From positions 17,426-81,425 of the forward strand of contig CAMWGU010000002.1 in NCBI GenBank assembly GCA_947173895.1: a stretch of 64,000 nucleotides of DNA. Direction: 5' to 3'. This DNA comes from an uncultured Bacteroides sp. (GTDB taxonomy: Bacteria; Bacteroidota; Bacteroidia; Bacteroidales; Bacteroidaceae). The stretch's first letter is position 1. Each line of letters opens with the position of its first letter. The translations under genes and the position numbers were made by a program. The notes below the pieces were generated by a model. That model was not told the DNA's origin, did not search any database, and saw only the letters and a list, made by a program, of their open reading frames with translations. This document shows, in pieces, positions 52,368 through 61,455 of the stretch.

Positions 52368-54026
52368 TCAGTTCGTTATTTTGTTTTTTATTCGTTCATA
52401 TTCGCTTCGCTTGGGGACGGGCAGCGTAAGGGCTTTCTTCCAGTTGTATATTGCTTTTTCTTCTTGGCCTGTGGCGTGGTAGTAATCACCCAGCAGTTCG
52501 TACACATGGAAGAAATGTGGATTAGCCTGCCGGAAGGCTTGCAGGGTCTGTTCGTCCAGTCGTTCTTTGGTTTGGATGTGTCTCCGTACGATGGGTGCCA
52601 ATGTCTTATAGGTCATCAATTGTCGGTATTCGTGTTGTTGCAAGATAGGGTCGGCAGATAGGGTATCGGTATAGATTTCGCGGTTGAAATCAATGGTGTC
52701 GCTGAAAATCCGGTCCAGGTCGTATGCCACGTACTTGCCACATTGCCAGGGGGAGGTGGAAACCCACATCCGTCTTTTCTCCGGCTGGAAGATGACGGAG
52801 TGATGGGCGATGAACTGGTTGATGGCCATTTCGTTGCACAGGCCTAGCTCCGTTTCTCCCGTTCCTTTCCGGTTGCGGAGGATGGTGGCTGCTCGCAGGG
52901 CGTCAATCGGTGTGTATTGTTTCAGCAGTTCTTCCAGTCGGGCAAAACGGTAGGGACTGTCCGAAGTCTCTATGTTTTCCCGATTGCGTTTGTCGTCACT
53001 GAATTCTTCCGACTGGTAATGGTTGGTGCAGATGATCTGTTGTCCGTTTCCGCTGAAAAGGGCTGTTTTCTCGGGCGATTTCTCAATGATGGCCGCCCTG
53101 CCGTCTTTGGCCGATCCGACCAGAATGGATTCGGCGACAAAGGTTTTCCGTTGGCAGGCGATGGCATACGCTTCGTCAAGGGTGGAGGCATATTGCAGTA
53201 TTTCTCTTGTCAGGACAGAGATGGGGGTGGCCGATGCTGTCGGCATGTCCGATGTGGCGGCATTGATGGTGACCGTCAGTCCTGTCTCGTTCATGCCCGA
53301 AAGAACGCCGGTCATTCCAGCCCATCCCACGGAGGCGAAGCGGTAACCGCTTTCGGGTTCATAGAATGCTACAAGTTTGTTGCGTGCAAAGGCATCGCCC
53401 ATGTAGAAGTCAAAATTACGTCCGATGATCAGCGAGGAATTGGCGCTGTTCTCGCCCCAGCAGGCAAAGGAGCTGCATCCTACCAGCATGTAGTCTTGCA
53501 TGGCATGTCCTAGGTCGTGGGCAGAGTGGTAATTGAGTTGGCGTTCGTAGGGAGTTCCGATGAAATCGTATTCGTGGGTACACGAGAGCGAGATGCCATA
53601 TATCTCTTCGCGGTACTCTTGCGGTATGTTTTTCCCCAGGTTCCGGTTGAAAAGGACAATGAAGAAGCGCAAGAACTTGAGGTAGCTTTCCGAAGGGATC
53701 ATTTCCCTGATCTGATCTACAAAAACTTTTTCCTGAAAGTAAAGCAGGTCGGAAGTTAGCCTGCCGATGGCTCTGCCTCTTTCGTATGCAGTTCCGCCGG
53801 CTTTCAGTTCCCATAGTCCGCTTTCGCTGTGGCGCAGGTAATTGTTGCCATATTGTCTGAAATTGTCTTTGCAGACCAGGCTGTCGGGTTCGTGGACGGA
53901 GGAAGGTTGTGGTACCATCATGTCGGCCGACAGGTAGAGATAGCCGGTTGTAGTCATGATTACTGCAACCGATGCCAGCAGGACGGCCGTGCCGTATCGT
54001 ATTGTTTTTTTAATGGTCTTATGCAT
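52368..54026 (-). CDS. C45-type Ntn-hydrolase/acyltransferase, membrane-anchored
   Basis: The 552-residue protein has an N-terminal membrane anchor (about 10-32). The Ntn domain belongs to the C45/acid ceramidase-like/IAT group: 'GTAYERGRAIGRLTSDLLYF', the predicted catalytic Cys184 in 'LVGCSSFACWGENSANSSLI', 'IIGRNFDFY', and 'GWAGMTGVLSGMNETGLTVT'. Activation would need cleavage before Cys184. The last 70 residues look TPR-like ('ELLGDYYHATGQEEKAIYNW'). C45 relatives form or break amide bonds between acyl chains and amines. It overlaps the desaturase gene by 8 bases and suggests the product carries an amide or ester. Confidence 0.82.
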   Translation of the reverse strand: MHKTIKKTIRYGTAVLLASVAVIMTTTGYLYLSADMMVPQPSSVHEPDSLVCKDNFRQYGNNYLRHSESGLWELKAGGTAYERGRAIGRLTSDLLYFQEKVFVDQIREMIPSESYLKFLRFFIVLFNRNLGKNIPQEYREEIYGISLSCTHEYDFIGTPYERQLNYHSAHDLGHAMQDYMLVGCSSFACWGENSANSSLIIGRNFDFYMGDAFARNKLVAFYEPESGYRFASVGWAGMTGVLSGMNETGLTVTINAATSDMPTASATPISVLTREILQYASTLDEAYAIACQRKTFVAESILVGSAKDGRAAIIEKSPEKTALFSGNGQQIICTNHYQSEEFSDDKRNRENIETSDSPYRFARLEELLKQYTPIDALRAATILRNRKGTGETELGLCNEMAINQFIAHHSVIFQPEKRRMWVSTSPWQCGKYVAYDLDRIFSDTIDFNREIYTDTLSADPILQQHEYRQLMTYKTLAPIVRRHIQTKERLDEQTLQAFRQANPHFFHVYELLGDYYHATGQEEKAIYNWKKALTLPVPKRSEYERIKNKITN

Positions 54027-55509
54027 GTCCTACTTTCTTTGCTAGATATTCTTGGCCTACAAATTCCGAGCAGGTGAGCATGGCGGTCAGTGTTACGCCC
54101 AGTGCGCCGTGTACATTCAGGTTCTGTCCTGTGAGGAACAGATTCTTCAGTTTGGTGCGCGTAGAGACAAAGCTGATCTGCGGATATTGGTAATTTTTCA
54201 CAATGCCGTATGCCGATCCGTCTATAGTTCCGGTGTAGTCGCGGTAGCTCAGCGGGGTAGTGGTGTGCATCCGTTCCGTGCAATGGCTCCAGTCGAATCC
54301 GTATTGCTTCAGGAACATGAGTATCTGTTCCGTCTTTTGGGCTTTAAAGTGCCGGTAGGCTTCGCCGCGGTGTTCGGGGTTGGTATCGGCCCACGCGTTC
54401 AGTTCGTCTATGTACATGGGGGTCAGCACGGATACCACTTCTGTGAACCGATTGCCGTTGCGAGGCACTTGCATGGAGATCATGCAGCTGGGAGTCTGTG
54501 CTTTGTGTTTTGTTTTGTCGTACCACACATCGGTGTTGCCATGCAGGTAGATGTTGTGGTTCAAATACGGACAACAGTCTTTCTTCATCATCAGGTGGAG
54601 CGTGAATATTCCGTAACTGTTTTCCAGTGACTTGATGCGCGATACGAAAGCCGGTTTGATGGAATGGTTCTTTTCCAGTAGCGATAAAGTGAGTTGCGGA
54701 TGTAAGCCGGAGATAACGTTGGCGCTTTCTATCACTTCCTCGTGGTTCACCTCCACGCCCCATATCGCTTCCTCTTTGACAAGGATGCGGCTGACTTCCT
54801 TCTTGTTGAGTACCGTGCCACCATTGGCACGGATAACCCGGATCAATTCCTGACTCACTTGCATGCTCCCTTCGGCAAAGCGATAGGCACCTTCCAGATA
54901 AGAATGGTTGATCATGGCGTGTTCATAGAAAGTAGACTTGTTTTTGATTCCGCCGTAAAGCAGGGAAGTGGCTGCAAGCACATTCTGCAAGTCGGCATTG
55001 GCGGTAGCAGATGCAATCATGCCGGCTGCCGAGGTGGAGAAGAAATTCATTCCTTCTTCAGACAGGCGGCCTTTTTTCAAATGATCTATGCTGATCAGCT
55101 CTCCTACGGAGCGGAGGGATTCCACATAGTGTCTCAGGTTCCCCCGTTCGTGAGGGAATGACCGACACAGGGTTTCGATGAATCGTTCGTGCCCCATAGC
55201 ATAATCGTATATGTTGTCTTTGTAATAAATCCGGTCGAACACGGTTTCATCCATCCGTTTGAGTGATAGTTTGTCCATGATGCCAAAATAGCGAAAATAC
55301 TGGTTCATGATCTGTCCTTCATCCAGACTGCCAACGTAATGGATGCCGGTGTCCATCCGGTATCCGTTGCGATGGTAGGTTTGAAAACAGCCGCCGAACC
55401 GTTCGTTTTTCTCTAACACACAGACGTGGTATCCCTCTTTACTCAGTATGGCACCGCATTCCAGTCCGCCCAGTCCGCTGCCTATGATAATGATGTCATA
55501 TTTGTTCAT
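54019..55509 (-). CDS. CrtI/retinol saturase-like FAD-dependent oxidoreductase
   Basis: The 496-residue flavoprotein has the dinucleotide-binding start 'YDIIIIGSGLGGLECGAILS', 'VCVLEKNERFGGCFQTYHRN' and the C-terminal FAD motif 'NLFLTGQNLNVHGALGVTLT'. This is the phytoene desaturase/carotenoid isomerase/all-trans-retinol 13,14-reductase group. It would introduce, reduce or isomerise double bonds in a lipid or polyene. It lies in the eight-gene operon, overlapping the RND fusion gene by 14 bases and the C45 gene by 8. Confidence 0.87.
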   Translation of the reverse strand: MNKYDIIIIGSGLGGLECGAILSKEGYHVCVLEKNERFGGCFQTYHRNGYRMDTGIHYVGSLDEGQIMNQYFRYFGIMDKLSLKRMDETVFDRIYYKDNIYDYAMGHERFIETLCRSFPHERGNLRHYVESLRSVGELISIDHLKKGRLSEEGMNFFSTSAAGMIASATANADLQNVLAATSLLYGGIKNKSTFYEHAMINHSYLEGAYRFAEGSMQVSQELIRVIRANGGTVLNKKEVSRILVKEEAIWGVEVNHEEVIESANVISGLHPQLTLSLLEKNHSIKPAFVSRIKSLENSYGIFTLHLMMKKDCCPYLNHNIYLHGNTDVWYDKTKHKAQTPSCMISMQVPRNGNRFTEVVSVLTPMYIDELNAWADTNPEHRGEAYRHFKAQKTEQILMFLKQYGFDWSHCTERMHTTTPLSYRDYTGTIDGSAYGIVKNYQYPQISFVSTRTKLKNLFLTGQNLNVHGALGVTLTAMLTCSEFVGQEYLAKKVGHA

Positions 55510-58500
55510 ACTCCGGTTTATTTTTCAAGATATAGATCGTATTCGAAGTATATCTGTCGTTTGGTATCATTTCTATCTGCATGTGCTTTTCCTGTGCAAT
55601 ACTTCTAATCTGTTCCTCGGAAGCAAAACAGAGCTGCCCGTCTGTTTTGTTGAACCGAAAAATGGTAGTGGATAGTATTTCGGTGAAACGGGTAAGGCGG
55701 TGCTTTCGTACATTGGCGGTATTTCCGTCGCGCACAATCAGTTTTCCGCCTGGGCGTAGCCGTTCCATACATCGTATCAATAAGGTCCGTTGGTGTTCGT
55801 AACTCATGTAATGGAGCATGTCGTTCAGAATGAACACATCACTTTCCGGCAAAGGATATTCCAATGCGTTGGCGCATACAAACTGCAAACGAGGGGTACG
55901 TAGCCAGCCATGTTGTGCTACGGCTATCTTGTCCTCATCGTAGTCAATTCCGGTGATTTCCCGCTTTTCAGAAAGCTGGGAAAGCATGTAGCAAAGCGGT
56001 CCGAACCCACAACCGATATCTGTAATCCGGCCTTGGGCGGGAATCAGCTGGTCGAACAGTTTGTAATAGTTTTCCATTCTCACCTTAATGCGTATGTACC
56101 ACTCTTCTATCGGTCCCTTGTAAATGTAATTTTGAATCAGGTTATCGTAGAAGACGGGATTGTCCGAAGTGTTCTTCTCCCGGCAGATGCGGGCGTATTC
56201 TGCCTTCATGTGTGCAGAGATGTTTTTGGTTCGTTCCTGATAGGTTTTGCCGTATGTCGGATCGTTAAACGGAATTCGTGGCAGGATTTCTGTCAGAATG
56301 ATTCCTTTACGCACATTGAACGGTTGTGCTTTGGCTATGATTTGGCAATGACCGTAGAAAATAACCGGAATGATGTCTAGTTGCAACTTCTCGGCCAGAT
56401 AGAAGGCTCCTTTATGAAAACGCTTCATCTGTCCGTTGTAGGTGCGTGTTCCTTCGGGAAAAATGGCTATGGAATAGCCTTCCTTTACTTTCTGTCGCAT
56501 GCGTTCCACATAGAGTTCGTAGCCATCGCCCGCATAATAGAAATCGGCGTAACGGATAATGGCTCCGAAGAAAGGTGAACGCCATACCCAGTGGTTGGTA
56601 ATCATCACCAGCTTCGGAACAAGTGCCAGCAGAACCAGTATGTCGATAAACGACTGGTGGTTGGCTATCAGTATGGCAGGCCGGCGGAATGTCTCTCCAG
56701 TCCGGTTTATCCTTTCTTTGTGTACGAATGCAGCTATTCTTACCAGGCCTTTGCAGCTGGCATGTATCATTCGGCACAGCACCTGCTTTTTACAGGTTTT
56801 GTGGATGGGGATCAGGGCCATGACAGCTATCAGCAGGCGCAGAAGCAGGCATCCAAGAAAGAAAAGCAGAAACAAACTGCTGCTTCGGAGTAGTCCTGTC
56901 AGTGTATAAGGAGGTAGTCCCCGGGAAGCGGGTCCGGCTATGAAGAACCGGAAAATGACAGGTTGCAGTGTGTAGGCCACCCATACAACGGCCATCATGC
57001 CCAGGATGGAGATCAGTGAGACCGACTGCAAAGCCGGATGGCGTGCAAAGACCAGCGCGCCCATGCCTGTCACGGTGGTGAAGGCAGAGAAAAAGATGGC
57101 GGTCTTGTGAGAATTCAGTAATTGCCGCCCTGTGCGGTATTTGGTTTGTAGGCCGTCCATGATGAAGATGCTGAAATCATCGCCTATACCGAAGATAAAG
57201 GTAGACAGAATGATGTTGATGATATTGAATTCGATGCCCAGTATTCCCATAAGTCCCACAATGATAATCCAGCTGACCAGCATGGGCAGGAAACTCATTA
57301 GGGTCAGCTCGATGCGTCCGTAGGAAATCCATAGTGCTAAGAAGATGAGACAGGAAGAAATGTAGAGAATCAAGTAGAAATCCTGATTGACGGCCGAAAC
57401 CCATTGATTGGCGAAATAGCCGCGGTCAAAGATTACTACCTTCTCTTTCTGCCGGAAAAGGGGATAGACCGTTTCTTTGTCGGACTCGTTCAGGCGCACT
57501 TGGGTGATCAGCATGGTCAGTGAGTCGGACGAAGCCTGCCATTCGTTCAGAAGCCGCATGTCGGTTTCGTCTTGATAATCGAGGGAACGGAACGGGCGGT
57601 CAAGCCACTGGAAGAAGGGTTCGAATGAGTTTTCGCGGAAATGGTATCGGTCGGCTTCTGCAGAGATGGCTTTGCGCAGGCAGGCTTTTTTCTCAGGGGT
57701 CCAGTAGTCATACCATTGTTTCAGCCGGGCGGTCTGTGTTTCTTCCGGCAGCAGGAACTGTTCGGCAGAGGCATAGCCTTTTATTTTTCCTTCTTCTTTT
57801 AATTGTGACAGTAGCCGGTTGGTTTCGGCATATTCTTTGGCGGCCTCGCTCCTATTGGTGCCGGTGCTGACAAAAAGGATGGTTTTTTCATTGGAATCGA
57901 AGAGCTGTGTCAGTTTCTCTTCCGATTGTTTCAGATGGGTGGGGGCGTAGTTCAGGCTCATCATGTCGGCGTTGAAACGCACCTTTTGCGAGGTGAAGAA
58001 GCACACGACGGTCAGGAGTGCGATACTGCCTACCAGCCATTTGTTTTTTTCGTAAGGATAAGCGTTCAGTTTTTCGATGAAGCGCAACACCGTTCCTTGT
58101 TTCACGTGTGCTTGCCCTTTCAGGAAGTGGGGCAGACCTATCAGGCAGAAGCCGGTGGTGCCTATCAGCGCGAGCGAGGCGAACAGGCCGAAATCGCGTA
58201 ATAGGTTGGAACTTGTGAAGGTGAGTCCGAAAAAGGCTCCGATGGTGGTGAAGCTACCTACTGCGAGCGGGTAGGCTACTTCGCTGATGAGCTGTTGCAC
58301 CGATGACACATGGTTTTGATGTGCCAGCATGTGTATGGAGTAGCTCAGGGCGATACCCATCACTGCCGATCCTGCCCCTACGGCAATGGCCGAGATGCTT
58401 CCCTTGAGGAAGTAGATGAGGCATAAGGCGAATAAGGCTCCAAACATTACCGGTGTGATAATGAGCGGAACGGACTTCTTGTGTTTGAACACCAGGGATA

Positions 58501-59356
58501 TAAAGACGATGATGACGACCAAAGCGATGGAAGAGGTGACCAGTGTGTCTTTCTTTATTTGTCGTGCGTTGTACACGCCTACAGAAGGTCCGCCGAAATA
58601 TTCGGCAGTCAGTTGCGGGTATGCCTGTTCTGTTTGTCGGAGCGCGTCCTCGATGAGGCTGACCAAGCGATCGTTTGGGCCTGTGCTTCCGCTATTGAAT
58701 ACCGGTGTGATGAACATCAACAGGGTGGAACCGTCTTGCGAGAAGATATGTCCGTTTATCAGTTCGTAGTTGGCCTCTGGCTGGAAGTCTTGCAGGTGTT
58801 TTAAGGTTTGGCTACCCAGTCCCAAAGGGTCGCGCAATATATAGCTTTTCAGAGCAAATCCGGCCGGCGATATCAGATTGAAATAGTTTTTCTGCATTTG
58901 GGAAGCTATCCTGTCGGGGACAAGCAGGCTGTCTATTCGTTGATAGTCCATGTCGGAGAGGAATAGCGGCAGGTGGTCGTAAACAAAATCGGTGGCGTTG
59001 TTCATCAGCTGTTCGTCGGCTTTCAGAAAGATGTCTTTCACCAGTGCTTCGCCTGCTTGTTCCTGTAAGGTGCGGCTCAATACTTCGGCGGCTTCGATCA
59101 GTGTGTCCGTATTTGTCGTGCTATCCTCTTTGCAGGAAAGCATCAGGATAATCTTGTCTTTTATCTTCAGGTTTTCGAATACGTCGATAGTACGCCGTGT
59201 GTCCTGTGTGTCGGGGAAGAAACTGGTCACGTTTTCCTCGAACTTTACTTGGGTGGCAAAAAGGGCCATAATGAGGATGCTGCTGCCCAAAGATAGGTAG
59301 AACAGGGTCTTATGTTTCTCAAAATAGTTGTATAATCTTACAAAGAAGTCAGTCAT
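55496..59356 (-). CDS. RND (MMPL) exporter fused to PlsC acyltransferase and SAM methyltransferase
   Basis: The 1286-residue protein joins three parts. Residues 1-800 form an RND/MMPL exporter with two six-helix halves ('SVMGIALSYSIHMLAHQN', 'FIFGIGDDFSIFIMDGLQ') and large periplasmic loops. Residues about 860-1050 are a PlsC-type acyltransferase with HX4D in 'ANHQSFIDILVLLAL' (near 897) and 'IFPEGTRTYNGQ' (near 968). Residues about 1090-1286 are a class I methyltransferase with 'ITDIGCGFGPLCYML' (near 1115). It probably acylates, methylates and exports the operon's lipid product. Aryl-polyene clusters encode these activities, usually as separate genes. Overlaps of 4 and 14 bases bind it to its neighbours. 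Confidence 0.88.
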   Translation of the reverse strand: MTDFFVRLYNYFEKHKTLFYLSLGSSILIMALFATQVKFEENVTSFFPDTQDTRRTIDVFENLKIKDKIILMLSCKEDSTTNTDTLIEAAEVLSRTLQEQAGEALVKDIFLKADEQLMNNATDFVYDHLPLFLSDMDYQRIDSLLVPDRIASQMQKNYFNLISPAGFALKSYILRDPLGLGSQTLKHLQDFQPEANYELINGHIFSQDGSTLLMFITPVFNSGSTGPNDRLVSLIEDALRQTEQAYPQLTAEYFGGPSVGVYNARQIKKDTLVTSSIALVVIIVFISLVFKHKKSVPLIITPVMFGALFALCLIYFLKGSISAIAVGAGSAVMGIALSYSIHMLAHQNHVSSVQQLISEVAYPLAVGSFTTIGAFFGLTFTSSNLLRDFGLFASLALIGTTGFCLIGLPHFLKGQAHVKQGTVLRFIEKLNAYPYEKNKWLVGSIALLTVVCFFTSQKVRFNADMMSLNYAPTHLKQSEEKLTQLFDSNEKTILFVSTGTNRSEAAKEYAETNRLLSQLKEEGKIKGYASAEQFLLPEETQTARLKQWYDYWTPEKKACLRKAISAEADRYHFRENSFEPFFQWLDRPFRSLDYQDETDMRLLNEWQASSDSLTMLITQVRLNESDKETVYPLFRQKEKVVIFDRGYFANQWVSAVNQDFYLILYISSCLIFLALWISYGRIELTLMSFLPMLVSWIIIVGLMGILGIEFNIINIILSTFIFGIGDDFSIFIMDGLQTKYRTGRQLLNSHKTAIFFSAFTTVTGMGALVFARHPALQSVSLISILGMMAVVWVAYTLQPVIFRFFIAGPASRGLPPYTLTGLLRSSSLFLLFFLGCLLLRLLIAVMALIPIHKTCKKQVLCRMIHASCKGLVRIAAFVHKERINRTGETFRRPAILIANHQSFIDILVLLALVPKLVMITNHWVWRSPFFGAIIRYADFYYAGDGYELYVERMRQKVKEGYSIAIFPEGTRTYNGQMKRFHKGAFYLAEKLQLDIIPVIFYGHCQIIAKAQPFNVRKGIILTEILPRIPFNDPTYGKTYQERTKNISAHMKAEYARICREKNTSDNPVFYDNLIQNYIYKGPIEEWYIRIKVRMENYYKLFDQLIPAQGRITDIGCGFGPLCYMLSQLSEKREITGIDYDEDKIAVAQHGWLRTPRLQFVCANALEYPLPESDVFILNDMLHYMSYEHQRTLLIRCMERLRPGGKLIVRDGNTANVRKHRLTRFTEILSTTIFRFNKTDGQLCFASEEQIRSIAQEKHMQIEMIPNDRYTSNTIYILKNKPEYEQI

Positions 59357-60540
59357 ATCCGTTTTTTTCTACATATAGCCAGCATGGCTGTCGAGAGTAT
59401 TCCCGCCAGCAGGCTGCAAGTCATTGCAAAGATAATGCTTCCTATTAAATATTGCCCTAAAACCGATTTGACATTTTCAAGGGAAATATCTCCGAGGTGT
59501 AGTTCGGGCGGGTTGCCCAGCACCGTGCAGCCTGTCATGTAACTGCCGTAAAGTAGTAACGGCATCAGGGGCGGGATGCTGATGTTGGCTGCTACAACTG
59601 CTATTACTTTGTTCAGTCTGAACGCATGGGCCAGGAACAGGGTGGCCAGCATCTGATACCCCCATATCGGGACGATGCCCATAAATACTCCCAGCATGAC
59701 GGCCAGTGTGATTCTCAGGTTGGACTCCTGTGTGTGGAGTATATGCTTGCTGAAGAAACGTTTGCAGCTTGCCCACGACAGGTTGCGGAGCAGGTTGCGT
59801 GGAGCGATCCAGAGGAAGGCAACCAGCACCAGCACTGTGTTCAGCACACTGATGCGGGTAAAGTCGCGGAAGGGCCGGAAATGGGATACCCGTTCTTCTT
59901 GCGGGGGATAGTACACATGGATGGGGATGTTCTTTACTGCTACGTCTGCCCATGCGGCAAAGACGATGGCTTCCAGTTCGAATTCGTATTTGGCGGTATA
60001 TCCGGAGCCTTGCACATTCATCTTGCGCAGGGGATAGAGGCGGTATCCCGACTGGGTGTCTTCCAGTTTTAGCCCGGTCTCCAGCCGGAACCAGAAGTTA
60101 GAAAACTTGTTGGCAAAGGTGTTTTTGCCCGGCATGTTGTCGGCGGTCAGGTTTCGGGCGCCCACCAGCAGGGTGTCGGGGGTCTTTTCGATGGCTTCTA
60201 CAAAGCGGGGGATGTCGGAGGCGAAGTGCTGTCCGTCCGAATCAAGGGTGATGGCATAGCGGAAACCGTCTGTTTGGGCTTGTGACAGTCCGCGTTTCAG
60301 TGCGGCCCCTTTTCCTTTGTTCGTCGGGTGGGTGATTGTTTTAATATCCGGATATTGTTTCAATATGTCGGCTGTATGGTCCGTAGACCCGTCATTGACG
60401 ACAAGGATGTCGCCTGCATATTTGCATACTTCCTCAATGACTGCCGCCAGTGTCTTCCCGTTGTTGTAGGTAGGGATGAGCACAACAATCTCCAGTTCTT
60501 TTAGTTTCTCCGGCCAGGCCGATGTCGTGTCTGTATTCAT
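59353..60540 (-). CDS. GT2 glycosyltransferase with C-terminal DUF2062 membrane domain
   Basis: The 395-residue protein (ATG at 60540 overlaps the dehydratase stop as ATGA; the track start at 60594 is inside that gene) has an N-terminal GT2 domain of the dolichyl-phosphate-sugar synthase type: 'EIVVLIPTYNNGKTLAAVIE', 'VVNDGSTDHTADILKQY', 'ALKRGLSQA' and 'ITLDSDGQHF'. The DUF2062 region (about 260-390) has several hydrophobic helices. This fusion recurs in flexirubin/aryl-polyene loci and would glycosylate a lipid at the inner membrane. Confidence 0.88.
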   Translation of the reverse strand: MNTDTTSAWPEKLKELEIVVLIPTYNNGKTLAAVIEEVCKYAGDILVVNDGSTDHTADILKQYPDIKTITHPTNKGKGAALKRGLSQAQTDGFRYAITLDSDGQHFASDIPRFVEAIEKTPDTLLVGARNLTADNMPGKNTFANKFSNFWFRLETGLKLEDTQSGYRLYPLRKMNVQGSGYTAKYEFELEAIVFAAWADVAVKNIPIHVYYPPQEERVSHFRPFRDFTRISVLNTVLVLVAFLWIAPRNLLRNLSWASCKRFFSKHILHTQESNLRITLAVMLGVFMGIVPIWGYQMLATLFLAHAFRLNKVIAVVAANISIPPLMPLLLYGSYMTGCTVLGNPPELHLGDISLENVKSVLGQYLIGSIIFAMTCSLLAGILSTAMLAICRKKRI

Positions 60541-60911
60541 TTCTTTTCTTTGGTCAGTGTCGCTTTCAGTTTGATGAACTCTTTTCTGTCGCAAATACCC
60601 GTAGCTTGTAATTGTAAGGAGTGTTCCGTTTCTTCCAGGCGGATGTTCAGGAGGAGTGTTGGAGTGTCGAACGGGTTGATGGCGGACAAGAATTTGGAGG
60701 AAGCAATCTGTACGTACTGCAAAGGTAGGTTGACAATCTGTTCGGCACTTTCTTTTATCATCTGCAAGGTGCAGACGCCCGGAACTACGGGCTGTCCGGG
60801 GAAATGGCCTTGATAGAGAATATGACCGGGATTCAGTTCTATCTCTATTTCCCGCTTTCCGTCTTCTTTTTCCTTTATACGAATGATTCTATAAAAGTTC
60901 TCCAGCAGCAT
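60537..60911 (-). CDS. FabZ/FabA-like 3-hydroxyacyl-ACP dehydratase
   Basis: The 124-residue hotdog protein has the FabZ-type helix-loop 'GHFPGQPVVPGVCTLQMIKE' with the catalytic His. It would dehydrate a 3-hydroxyacyl thioester. It is shorter than housekeeping FabZ (about 150) and sits in the lipid operon rather than with lpx genes, so it is probably the dedicated dehydratase of the pathway. The acidic partner residue is not obvious to me. Flanked by the DUF3261-like lipoprotein (1-base gap) and GT2 (4-base overlap). Confidence 0.83.
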   Translation of the reverse strand: MLLENFYRIIRIKEKEDGKREIEIELNPGHILYQGHFPGQPVVPGVCTLQMIKESAEQIVNLPLQYVQIASSKFLSAINPFDTPTLLLNIRLEETEHSLQLQATGICDRKEFIKLKATLTKEKK

Positions 60912-60912
60912 A

Positions 60913-61455
60913 TCAAGGGTTGTTTATGTTCAGTTTGTCCAATTGGATTCTTAGCCGAATCAGCGGGTGCTTGATTTGTACTTGTTCCGTTTGTCCGTCT
61001 ACGAAGCCCGACAAAGTAAATACCGCTTTTCCAAATCCTTTGCCACTGATTCTTTGCTCAAAAGTACTACTTTTCTTTTTAATACGTGTTTTTTCACTCT
61101 TCAAAAATAGATTTTTGAAATCAGTTTCCAATATCTTCAGTAGCTTTCTTTTTCTCATCGGTTCAATGCAACTGTTCACTATAAAGGCATCTTGGTGTAG
61201 AGAAAAGTCGAAAAGGCTGAGGCCGAAATAAGTAGATCCCAAGATACGGATTTCGTTATCAGGCATTTGCCGCACAATGAGCATCCCGCTGAAATGGTGC
61301 TTCATGAAGTCCAGTTGCAAGTTATATTTCTGCGACTGTGTTTCTGTATGCAGAATCGGGGGCAATGCTGTAGTTTCTCCTGTCACCCGGTGTGAGCAGG
61401 AGAGCTGGATGAACAACAACAGCAGCCAGCTAGCGTATCGTAAACTTTGCCTCAT
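60913..61455 (-). CDS. LolB/DUF3261-like outer-membrane lipoprotein
   Basis: The 180-residue protein has a lipoprotein signal ('WLLLLFIQLSCSHR', lipid Cys after LS). The mature part is beta-rich ('YNLQLDFMKHHFSGMLIVRQ', 'EIRILGSTYFGLSLFDFSL') like LolB and DUF3261 proteins found next to LolA in aryl-polyene clusters. It probably receives the product or a lipoprotein at the outer membrane. Its ATG overlaps the LolA gene by 26 bases. Assignment is by pattern and context. Confidence 0.7.
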   Translation of the reverse strand: MRQSLRYASWLLLLFIQLSCSHRVTGETTALPPILHTETQSQKYNLQLDFMKHHFSGMLIVRQMPDNEIRILGSTYFGLSLFDFSLHQDAFIVNSCIEPMRKRKLLKILETDFKNLFLKSEKTRIKKKSSTFEQRISGKGFGKAVFTLSGFVDGQTEQVQIKHPLIRLRIQLDKLNINNP

